From assembly GCF_021353235.1 (NCBI RefSeq), contig NZ_JAJTWT010000010.1, forward strand, positions 62,001 through 126,000: DNA of 64,000 bases, in the 5' to 3' direction. A program made the translations under genes and the position numbers. Positions 26,995-34,046 of this stretch are shown piece by piece. A model generated the notes under the pieces. The model was not told the origin of the DNA. It did not search any database and saw only the letters and a program-made list of their open reading frames with translations. Origin of the DNA: Pelomonas caseinilytica. GTDB taxonomy: Bacteria; Pseudomonadota; Gammaproteobacteria; Burkholderiales; Burkholderiaceae_C. Position 1 is the stretch's first letter. Each line of letters begins with the position of its first letter.

Positions 26995-28106
26995 ACGGTG
27001 GACATCCCATCCTGCAGTTCGGCACCAGCCGCTTCCTGCAGGCGCACGTGGACCTCTTCGTCGACGAGGGCGAGGACGCCCTGGGCGGCATCACCGTCGT
27101 GCAGGGCACCGACAACCCGGCCAGCACGCGCCGCGCCCAGGCCCTGGCCGATGGCTACGAAGTCGTCGTCCGTGGCCTGAGCGACGGCCGCCCGGTGGAG
27201 ATGCGCAAGACCTGCCGCTCGGTGCGGGAGGTCCTGCATGCCCGCCAGGACTGGGCCGCCCTGCGTGAGCGCATACGTGGCCCGGTGCAGCTCATCGTCT
27301 CCAACACGGGCGACAGCGGCTGGGTGCTCGCGCCCCAGGACGCCGCCGTGCTGCTGGCCGAGGGCACACCCGCGCCGGCTTCCTTCCCCGCACGTCTGCT
27401 CGTGCTGCTGCACGACCGCTGGCGGGCCCAGCCGGCCGCCGAGTTGACCCTGCTGCCCTGCGAGCTGGTCTCGCGCAACGGCGATGCCCTGCGCGACATC
27501 GTCACCGGCCTGGCCCGCGACTGGGGCTGTGCGCCGGCCTTTGTCGACTGGCTGAGCGGCCATGTGGTCTGGGCCAACTCCCTGGTGGACCGCATCGTCT
27601 CCGAGGCCCTGGAGCCGGCCGGCGCCGTCGCCGAGCCCTATGCGCTCTGGGCCATCGAGGTCCAGCCGGGCTTGCAACTGCCCTGCCGGCATCCGGCCAT
27701 CGTGCTGACCGATGACCTGGCCAGCTACGAGCGCCTCAAGCTCTTCCTGCTCAACCTCGGCCACACGCTGCTGGCCGAGCTCTGGCTGCGCGACGGCCTG
27801 GCCGCCGACATGACGGTGTTGCAGGCCATGCAGACCCCGGCTCTGCGCGAGCCGCTGGAGCAGGCCTGGCAGCAGGAAGTGCTGCCGGTATTCGACGCGC
27901 TGGGACAGGGGGAGGCCGCGAGGGCCTACCTGGTCGAGCTGCGCGACCGCCTGCTCAACCCCTTCCTGGCCCACCGCCTGGCCGACATCGCGCAGAACCA
28001 TGCGCAGAAAAAGCTGCGGCGGCTGCAGCCGGTCGTCGACCTGGCGCAAGACCGGGTGCCGACGCTGGCCCAGCCGCTGCTGCGCGCCGCGCTGGCCGCG
28101 CGCTGA
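26988..28106 (+). CDS. uxaB: Tagaturonate/fructuronate reductase family (UxaB-like)
   Basis: Mannitol-dehydrogenase-family polyol dehydrogenase of 372 residues, expected to reduce D-tagaturonate to D-altronate. It begins LQFGTSRFLQAHVDLFVDE, has LIVSNTGDSGWVL, LLPCELVSRNGDALRDIV, VVWANSLVDRIVSE and the catalytic Lys region in SYERLKLFLLNLGHTLLAEL. It is shorter than E. coli UxaB (about 480) but of the length seen in many proteobacterial homologues. The ATG overlaps the LgoD-like stop by 7 bases. Mannonate or other polyol substrates cannot be excluded. Confidence 0.82.
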   Translation: MLNGGHPILQFGTSRFLQAHVDLFVDEGEDALGGITVVQGTDNPASTRRAQALADGYEVVVRGLSDGRPVEMRKTCRSVREVLHARQDWAALRERIRGPVQLIVSNTGDSGWVLAPQDAAVLLAEGTPAPASFPARLLVLLHDRWRAQPAAELTLLPCELVSRNGDALRDIVTGLARDWGCAPAFVDWLSGHVVWANSLVDRIVSEALEPAGAVAEPYALWAIEVQPGLQLPCRHPAIVLTDDLASYERLKLFLLNLGHTLLAELWLRDGLAADMTVLQAMQTPALREPLEQAWQQEVLPVFDALGQGEAARAYLVELRDRLLNPFLAHRLADIAQNHAQKKLRRLQPVVDLAQDRVPTLAQPLLRAALAAR

Positions 28107-28120
28107 ACGAGGAGAACCGA

Positions 28121-28450
28121 ATGCAACGCATGGGCATGGTCATCGGCATCGCGCCGGACCACATCGCCGAGTACAAGCGCCTGCACGCGGCCGTCTGGCC
28201 GGCGGTGCTGGAGCGCCTGGCGCAGTCCCACATCCGCAACTACAGCATCTTCCTGCGCGAGCCGGAGAACCTGCTGTTCGGCTACTGGGAATACCACGGC
28301 AGCGACTTCGAGGCCGACATGGCGGCCATCGCCGCCGACCCCGAGACGCGCCGCTGGTGGACCTTCTGCGGCCCCTGCCAGCTGCCGCTGGAAAGCCGCG
28401 CACCCGGCGAGCACTGGGCGTCCATGGAGTGCGTCTTCCATGTGGATTGA
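28121..28450 (+). CDS. L-rhamnose-mutarotase-family protein, probable L-fucose mutarotase
   Basis: Small cytoplasmic protein of 109 residues in the RhaM (PF05336) family, which interconverts anomers of 6-deoxy-L-sugars. Family features are YKRLHAAVWPAVLERL, IRNYSIFL, YWEYHG, and the C-terminal WASMECVFHVD with the conserved Glu. The ATG follows GAGGAGAACCGA. Placed between uronate-type genes but downstream of the fucose dehydrogenase, it likely supplies the dehydrogenase with the correct L-fucose (or L-galactose) anomer. Confidence 0.87.
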   Translation: MQRMGMVIGIAPDHIAEYKRLHAAVWPAVLERLAQSHIRNYSIFLREPENLLFGYWEYHGSDFEADMAAIAADPETRRWWTFCGPCQLPLESRAPGEHWASMECVFHVD

Positions 28451-28492
28451 GGCCCCCGGCCTCATTCAGGGCTGGAAGTGAAGCCCAAACAA

Positions 28493-28562
28493 AGCCACAG
28501 AGGCACAGAGGCACAGAGGGAGCTTCATCCTGCTGCCTCTGTGTCTCTGTGCCTCTGTGGCT
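28493..28562. repeat. Near-perfect 31-bp inverted repeat of CACAGAGG units
   Basis: A 31-nt arm (28493-28523) pairs with 28532-28562 with only two mismatches around an 8-nt loop. Each arm is itself built of CACAGAGG-type units repeated three times. A short TTCTTTT run follows at 28566-28572. It lies between the mutarotase and uxaA and could form a very stable hairpin that attenuates or terminates transcription. Similar CACAGAG-rich palindromes are scattered in other proteobacterial genomes, so it may be a dispersed repeat. Confidence 0.85.
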
Positions 28563-28593
28563 GCGTTCTTTTGCCCCTCCTCGGACGACTGAA

Positions 28594-30099
28594 ATGCTTC
28601 AACAAGCACTGATCCAGCTCCACCCCCGCGACCAGGTCGCCGTGGCGCGCGTCGCGATCGCGGAGGGCGCTGCCGTGGCCCTGAGCGGCGGGACGCTGGT
28701 GGCGCTCAACGCCATCCCCGCCGGCCACAAGATCGCGCTGGCGCCCATCGCGGCAGGCGCGGTGGTACTGAAGTATGGCCAGCCCATCGGCGTGGCCAGC
28801 CGCGCCGTCGCGGCGGGCGAGCACGTGCATGGGCACAACCTCTCGATGGCCCAGTCGCTGCCGGCCCAGGCGCCGGATGCCGTCGACAGCGCCGGAACCA
28901 CACCCGCCCAGGCCGCCACCTTCGAAGGCTTTCTGCGCGCCGATGGCCGCGTCGGCACGCGCAACTACATCGGCGTGCTGTCATCGGTGAACTGCTCGGC
29001 CACCGTCTGCAAGGCCATCGCCCGCAGCTTCGAGGGCATGGCCGTGCCGGGCGTGGACGGCGTCGTCGCCATCACCCACGGCAGCGGCTGCGGCATGAGC
29101 GACGGCGAAGGCCTGGCCCTGCTGCGCCGCACGCTGCGCGGCTATGCCGCCCACCCCAACTTCGCCGCCGTCGTCGTGATCGGCCTGGGTTGCGAGGTGA
29201 ACCAGGTCGGCACCCTGCTGGAGGGCATGGAGACCGGCGGACGGGTGCACGCCCTGACCATCCAGGGCGAAGGCGGCACACGCGAGGCCATCGAGCGCGG
29301 CCAGGCCCTGGTGCGACAGCTGGCGGCCGAAGCCGGCAAGGCACGCCGGACCCCCCTGCCCGCTTCCAGGCTCGTCGTGGGCCTGCAGTGCGGGGGCTCG
29401 GACGGTTATTCCGGCATCAGCGCCAACCCGGCCCTGGGCGCCGCCGTGGACCTGCTCGTCGCCCAGGGCGGCACGGCCATCCTGTCGGAAACGCCCGAGA
29501 TCTACGGCGCCGAGCACCTGCTGCTGGCCCGTGCCGCCCGGCCGGAAGTGGCCGAGCGCCTGCTCGAACGCCTGCGCTGGTGGGAGGCCTACGCGGCCCG
29601 CAACGGCGCCGAGCTGGACAACAACCCCTCGCCGGGCAACAAGGCGGGCGGCATCACCACCATCCTGGAGAAGTCCCTGGGCGCCGTCGCCAAGGGCGGC
29701 AGCAGCCCGCTGAACGCGGTGCTGGAGTACGCCCAGCCGGTGCGCGACCCGGGCCTGGTGTTCATGGACACACCGGGCTACGACCCCGTCTCGGCCACGG
29801 GCCAGGTGGCCGGCGGCGCCAACCTGATCTGCTTCACGACCGGACGCGGCTCGACCTACGGCTGCAAGCCCACGCCCTCGCTGAAGCTGGCGACGAATAC
29901 CCCGCTGTTCGAGCGCATGAACCTGGACATGGACTTCAACGCCGGCACCATCGTCGATGGCCGCCAGAGCGTGGCCGAGGCGGGCGAGGCCCTGTTCCGC
30001 CTGATGCTGGACACCGCCTCCGGCCGCCCGACCCGCAGCGAGGAGCATGGCTTGGGCGACAACGAGTTCGTGCCCTGGCAACTCGGCGCCGTGATGTGA
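28594..30099 (+). CDS. uxaA: D-altronate dehydratase
   Basis: Iron-dependent UxaA/GarD-family dehydratase of 501 residues, converting D-altronate to 2-keto-3-deoxy-D-gluconate. The N-terminal SAF domain (about 1-90) ends in GEHVHGHNLS; the main domain has DGRVGTRNYIGVLSSVNCSAT, THGSGCGMS, GLGCEVNQ, LQCGGSDGYSGISANPALG, NPSPGNKAGGITTILEKSLG and the Cys-rich CFTTGRGSTYGCKPTPSLK. Full family length. The gene is separated from the mutarotase by the long palindrome and has only a weak ribosome binding site, so its expression may be tuned separately. No kinase or aldolase for the product lies in the window. Confidence 0.9.
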   Translation: MLQQALIQLHPRDQVAVARVAIAEGAAVALSGGTLVALNAIPAGHKIALAPIAAGAVVLKYGQPIGVASRAVAAGEHVHGHNLSMAQSLPAQAPDAVDSAGTTPAQAATFEGFLRADGRVGTRNYIGVLSSVNCSATVCKAIARSFEGMAVPGVDGVVAITHGSGCGMSDGEGLALLRRTLRGYAAHPNFAAVVVIGLGCEVNQVGTLLEGMETGGRVHALTIQGEGGTREAIERGQALVRQLAAEAGKARRTPLPASRLVVGLQCGGSDGYSGISANPALGAAVDLLVAQGGTAILSETPEIYGAEHLLLARAARPEVAERLLERLRWWEAYAARNGAELDNNPSPGNKAGGITTILEKSLGAVAKGGSSPLNAVLEYAQPVRDPGLVFMDTPGYDPVSATGQVAGGANLICFTTGRGSTYGCKPTPSLKLATNTPLFERMNLDMDFNAGTIVDGRQSVAEAGEALFRLMLDTASGRPTRSEEHGLGDNEFVPWQLGAVM

Positions 30100-30107
30100 G
30101 GACGACG

Positions 30108-31304
30108 ATGACGCCGACCGCCCACTGCCGGCGCCGCCAGCTCCTGGCCGGCATGTTGCTGGCGCCCCTGGCGCGGGCCGCCGGCGCCGCCACCTGGACG
30201 ACCGGCTTCGGGCCCTACGCGGTGGCCAGCAGCTGCATGCAGGCCGAAGCGGCCACCGGGGCGCCGACGGAGCACTACCTCATCGGCCGCTGGCAGCCCC
30301 AGGGTTCGCTCTACCTGGACCAATTGATCACCGATCGCCAAGCGACGCTGGTCGTCGACGTGAAGGTGCCCGAGGACTGGCCCGGCGCAGGGCGCCTGGC
30401 CGGCCGCAGCCTGCCGGTGGTCCTGACGGTGCTCTACCCGACGCCCAGCACCAACCCGCGTCCCGACTACACCTTCCCGGAGGAGCATGGCTGGTACCGG
30501 CTGCCGCACATGCAGCGTCCCGGCGAGGTCCCTCTCTTCGCCGACGAGAAGGCGCGCTATCCGTTGGTCATCCACTCCGGTGGCCAGAACACCCACGGGC
30601 TGTGGCATCTGTGGAAGCTCCAGCACCTCGCCTCGCACGGCTATGTGGTGGTCGACGTCTACCACGGCGACGGGCGCACGCCGGGCTTCGGCGAATCGGT
30701 GGCCCTGCGCACCCTGGCCGTTCGCGCGGCGCTGGACCATGTCCTGGCCCACCCGCATTACGCCGACCACGTCGACGCCTCCCGCATCGGCGCCACCGGC
30801 AGCAGCGCCGGCGGCCTGACCGTGCTCACGCTGATGGGGGGCTCCAACCCCGCCCGACCCGGCCGCAGCCTGGCCGACGAGCGCATCAAGGCCGGGTTCG
30901 GGACGGTGCCTTTCGCCGGCTTCGGCCGGGCCGCAGCGCAGGCCATGGGGCTGCCGCCGGGTGCGACGCTGGATTTCTGGAACTTTGGCTTCGACTTCGC
31001 CGGCCTGTCATCCGTCGAGCGGCCCTGGTTCGCCGTCAGCGGCGAGCTGGACCGCAACGTGCCGGCCGCCGATGTGCTGGCCGCCGCGCGCGCCGTGGGC
31101 GGCCCCGCCTGGGTGGTGGAGATGAAGGGGCAGACCCACGGTTTCGACGAGGCGGCCAACGCCGAGACGAACGGCTGGGAAGCGGTCTTCTTCAACGCCC
31201 ATCTGCGCGGCGACGCCGCGGCCCGCGCCCTGCTGCGCCCGGGCGCCAATCCGGCGGGTCCCCAGGCCCTCGGGCGCATGCGGCTGCAGCCGGCCGAGTC
31301 TTAA
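30108..31304 (+). CDS. Exported alpha/beta hydrolase (putative esterase)
   Basis: Protein of 398 residues with a twin-arginine-like signal (CRRRQLLAGMLLAPLARAAGA) and a dienelactone-hydrolase/PAF-acetylhydrolase-like alpha/beta-hydrolase core. The nucleophile is Ser233 in TGSSAGG and the His is probably His344 in KGQTHGF; an oxyanion region is seen near YPLVIHSGGQNTHG. It starts 8 bp after uxaA with a GAGG site upstream and ends convergent with the next gene in a shared TTAA. An esterase acting on plant-cell-wall ester groups fits the context, but the sequence gives no substrate. Confidence 0.78.
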   Translation: MTPTAHCRRRQLLAGMLLAPLARAAGAATWTTGFGPYAVASSCMQAEAATGAPTEHYLIGRWQPQGSLYLDQLITDRQATLVVDVKVPEDWPGAGRLAGRSLPVVLTVLYPTPSTNPRPDYTFPEEHGWYRLPHMQRPGEVPLFADEKARYPLVIHSGGQNTHGLWHLWKLQHLASHGYVVVDVYHGDGRTPGFGESVALRTLAVRAALDHVLAHPHYADHVDASRIGATGSSAGGLTVLTLMGGSNPARPGRSLADERIKAGFGTVPFAGFGRAAAQAMGLPPGATLDFWNFGFDFAGLSSVERPWFAVSGELDRNVPAADVLAAARAVGGPAWVVEMKGQTHGFDEAANAETNGWEAVFFNAHLRGDAAARALLRPGANPAGPQALGRMRLQPAES

Positions 31305-32323
31305 GTGCGGTCGCCAGGGGCGCGCCGACCCAGCTCCATGCTGGTCACGAGGACGCATTCCTCGCCGAGATAGGGCATGCGCACCGCGTTGAGCACGGCC
31401 TCGCGCAGCTCGCCCTGCACGTCCCGGATCCGCAAGGTCAGGTTGCTGACCTTCCCCTCCTTCGCGAGCATGGCGTAGAAGCGCTCGCGGTCCTCCGGCA
31501 GGATGCCGTAGGCGTGCGAGGCGGTGGTGGAGCCCAGAAGCTCGGCCCGGTCCAGGCCGTAGAGCGCGCACAAGGCCTGGTTGACCTCGATGATGCGGCG
31601 CTCCCGGATGGAGATGATGGCCATGGGCAGCGGCGCACCGAAGAAGAGTGCGCTGAAGCGGTCCCGCCCGGCGGCGATCTCCTGCTGCGCCGCCTGCTGG
31701 GCCCGCCGGGCGTCGATGTTGTCGAGCGCGAAGGACAGGTCGTCGCCGAGTTCGTCCAGCAGCGCCAGCAGCTCGCCGTCGAAGAAGCCGGGCTGGGGGG
31801 CGCACAGCATCAGCACGGCGCCCACCGCACCGGCGCGCCGCAGCGGCAGCCAGGCGATGGCCCGCACGCCCTGGGCGACGGCCTCGCTGCGCCAGCGGCC
31901 GGCGAGGGGGTCGAGCACGTAGTCATTGCTGACGAAGCGGCGTCCTTCACGCAACGCGCGGCAGGTGTAGCTGGCCTGCACCTCCGGGTGCGTCAGGTCC
32001 AGCGGGTCGGGCACGTTCTCCAGCACCTTCGCGGCCGGGCCGGCCGTCGCACCTCGCCGGGCCAGCGTGCCGTCGACGACGTAGACGCAGGCCAGAACGG
32101 CATGGCCCGTCTCGACGCAAAGCCGGCAGGCCTCGCGCCAGAGCGCGGTCTCGTCGTCGATGCGCAGCACCGCGCGGTTGGCCCGCGACAGCGTCAGCAG
32201 GAATCCGGACAGGCGCTCGGCCCGGGCGCGCGCCGCGCGGCCCAGCTGCCGCTGCCTGAGCAGCAGCCACAGCAGGCCGGCAAAGCCGCCCGCAATGACC
32301 ACGGCCGCCATGGCGCCCAGCAT
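31301..32323 (-). CDS. Membrane-anchored GAF-PAS protein without output domain
   Basis: Protein of 340 residues. One N-terminal membrane helix (MAAVVIAGGFAGLLWLLL) is followed by a GAF domain (about 38-190) and a PAS domain (about 215-330, with IIEVNQALCALYGLDRAELLG). The chain ends directly after the PAS fold; no GGDEF, EAL, kinase or methyl-accepting domain is present. The ATG has an excellent AGGAGGGAAC site upstream, so the start is reliable. Many relatives continue into a GGDEF or kinase domain, so this may be a truncated signalling protein or a stand-alone sensor that acts through a partner. Its stop overlaps the convergent esterase stop by 4 bases. Confidence 0.8.
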   Translation of the reverse strand: MLGAMAAVVIAGGFAGLLWLLLRQRQLGRAARARAERLSGFLLTLSRANRAVLRIDDETALWREACRLCVETGHAVLACVYVVDGTLARRGATAGPAAKVLENVPDPLDLTHPEVQASYTCRALREGRRFVSNDYVLDPLAGRWRSEAVAQGVRAIAWLPLRRAGAVGAVLMLCAPQPGFFDGELLALLDELGDDLSFALDNIDARRAQQAAQQEIAAGRDRFSALFFGAPLPMAIISIRERRIIEVNQALCALYGLDRAELLGSTTASHAYGILPEDRERFYAMLAKEGKVSNLTLRIRDVQGELREAVLNAVRMPYLGEECVLVTSMELGRRAPGDRT

Positions 32324-32335
32324 GTTCCCTCCTCG

Positions 32336-32369
32336 CCAGAATGACCCGCAACACTTATGCGCATTCTGG
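32336..32369. repeat. 8-bp inverted repeat upstream of the GAF-PAS gene
   Basis: CCAGAATG (32336-32343) and CATTCTGG (32362-32369) form a perfect dyad with an 18-bp spacer, 13 bp from the GAF-PAS start. It could be an operator of an unknown regulator or a weak hairpin. It does not match the FadR-type dyads of the locus. Confidence 0.45.
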
Positions 32370-32428
32370 CCCGTTATGGGAGCGATGGCGGCTCCTTACG
32401 AGGCCGCCGGCCATGCGAGGCGCAACGC

Positions 32429-33901
32429 TCAGCGCAACACCTGTCCCAGCAGCTGGTGGTGCAGCGGCATGCGCTCCACCGAGGCGGCGATGCCGTCGCG
32501 CCGCGCCAGCAGGGCCCGCAGCGCGCGCTCGGCCGGGATCTCGGCGAAGACGGGATCGTCGCGCTCCGGCCAGTGCTCCATGCCCGCGTGGATGGCCAGC
32601 CAGCTGGTGGCGTCGAAGCCTTCCTCGTCGTACTCGTGCAGCACGCCGTAACGCCGCCACAGCTCGATGCGGTAGGCCAGCGTCTCGGGCAGCGCCATGC
32701 TCGACACGTGGCGCCAGAGCTCGCTGTCCCGCCGCCGCGTGAGGCAGTAGTGCAGGATGATGAAGTCGCGGATGCGCGCGAAGCGCCGCGACGAGCCCTC
32801 GTTGAACAACGCGCGGGCATCCTCGTCCAGCGGGCGTCCTTCGGTCAGCATCGTCATCAGGCGGCCGATGCCATCCTGGATCAGGTAGATGCTGGTGGAC
32901 TCCAGCGGCTCCAGGAAGCCCGACGACAGGCCGATGGCGATGACGTTGTTGACCCAGAAGCGCTGGCGATGCCCGGTGGTGAAGCGCAGCAGCCGCGGCT
33001 CGGCCACGGGCTTGCCGTCCAGTCGCGCCAGCAGCTGGTCGCGCGCACGGTCCACGTCGATGAAGCGGCTGGAGAACACGTGGCCATGCCCGGTGCGGCT
33101 CTGCAGCGGGATGCGCCAGGCCCAGCCGCCTTCCAGCGCCGTGGCCATCGTGTAGGGCGTGATCTCCTCGGTGCTGCGCTCGCAGGGGCAGGCCCAGGCG
33201 CCGTCGACCGGCAGCCAGTGGCTGAAGTCGACGAAGGGCTCGGCCAGCGTCTTGCCCAGCAGCAGCGAGTGAAAGCCCGAGCAGTCGATGAACAGGTCGC
33301 CCTCGATGCGCCGGCCGTCATCCAGTTGCACGGCAGCGACGCCGCCGTCGGCACGGCGGATCACGTCGACGATGCGTCCCTGGGTGTGCCGCACGCCGCG
33401 CTGTTGCGCCAACCTGCGCAGGAAGGCGGCGTACTGCACGGCGTCGAAGTGGTAGGCGTACTTGAACTGCGCCTGCTCGTTGGGCAGCGCGAAGCGGCCC
33501 TTCATCGCCATGACGGTGGGCACGCATTGGGTGCCCAGCGGCTCGGCCAGGCCCATGCGCCGGTGCTGGGCCCACAGCGTCTGCGAGCCGAACAGGTTGC
33601 CGAAGTGGCCGAAGGTGTGGAAGTAGTCCTTGCCGACCTCCAGCCAGTCGCAGAAGCGGATGCCGAGCTTGTAGGTGCCGTTGGTGGCGCGCAGGAACTC
33701 GGCCTCGTCGATGCCGATGATCTGGTTGTACTGGCGGATGGACGGGAAGGTCGCCTCGCCGACGCCGACGATGCCGATCTCCTCGGACTCGACGACCTCG
33801 ATGCTGGCGCGGCCCCTGAGCCCCGTGGCCAGGGCGGCGGCCGTCATCCAGCCGGCGCTGCCGCCTCCGACGACGACGATGCGGTCGTACTTCTGCGACA
33901 T
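32429..33901 (-). CDS. Flavin-dependent tryptophan-halogenase-family protein 1
   Basis: Cytoplasmic FAD-dependent enzyme of 490 residues. Seen: FAD-binding VVGGGSAGWMTA at the N-terminus, a Lys at the expected halogenase position (GTYKLGIRF, about residue 78), the halogenase-type motif WAWRIP (about 259-264), and NNVIAIGLSSGFLEPLESTSIYL with the conserved Glu. It lies downstream of the TonB receptor on the same strand, separated by a terminator hairpin. In Caulobacter, Xanthomonas and marine bacteria this family is repeatedly found beside TonB receptors in carbohydrate loci; free tryptophan is often not the substrate and the role there is unknown. Intact; substrate unknown. Confidence 0.87.
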   Translation of the reverse strand: MSQKYDRIVVVGGGSAGWMTAAALATGLRGRASIEVVESEEIGIVGVGEATFPSIRQYNQIIGIDEAEFLRATNGTYKLGIRFCDWLEVGKDYFHTFGHFGNLFGSQTLWAQHRRMGLAEPLGTQCVPTVMAMKGRFALPNEQAQFKYAYHFDAVQYAAFLRRLAQQRGVRHTQGRIVDVIRRADGGVAAVQLDDGRRIEGDLFIDCSGFHSLLLGKTLAEPFVDFSHWLPVDGAWACPCERSTEEITPYTMATALEGGWAWRIPLQSRTGHGHVFSSRFIDVDRARDQLLARLDGKPVAEPRLLRFTTGHRQRFWVNNVIAIGLSSGFLEPLESTSIYLIQDGIGRLMTMLTEGRPLDEDARALFNEGSSRRFARIRDFIILHYCLTRRRDSELWRHVSSMALPETLAYRIELWRRYGVLHEYDEEGFDATSWLAIHAGMEHWPERDDPVFAEIPAERALRALLARRDGIAASVERMPLHHQLLGQVLR

Positions 33902-33976
33902 GATGATTCTTTCAAACGGGAAGCTGGCCTTCAGTCGCCACGGCTTCAGATGCTGGTCATGGTTCCCTTACAGGTG

Positions 33977-34013
33977 AAAAGCCGGTCAGAGGGAATGCCC
34001 TCATGACCGGCTT
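33977..34013 (-). terminator. Intrinsic terminator after the TonB receptor
   Basis: On the minus strand a hairpin of 15 bp with one bulge (33979-34013; arms AAGCCGGTCA/TGACCGGCTT plus GAGGG/CCCTC, AATG loop) is followed by TTTT (complement of 33977-33980). It lies 33 bp past the receptor stop and would limit read-through into the halogenase. Confidence 0.7.
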
Positions 34014-34046
34014 GCCCTATGTGGGGTTCATGCCCCGCGGTGTCGA

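Noticed and set aside
33952-33965. TGGTCATGGTTCC as a further FadR-type operator
   Set aside because: Only one half-site matches; the second arm is GGTT, not ACCA, and the position after a receptor gene makes an operator unlikely.
33982-34010. CCGGTCA...TGACCGG as a spaced operator
   Set aside because: The arms form a long hairpin followed by T4 on the minus strand, which is explained better as the terminator of the TonB receptor gene.
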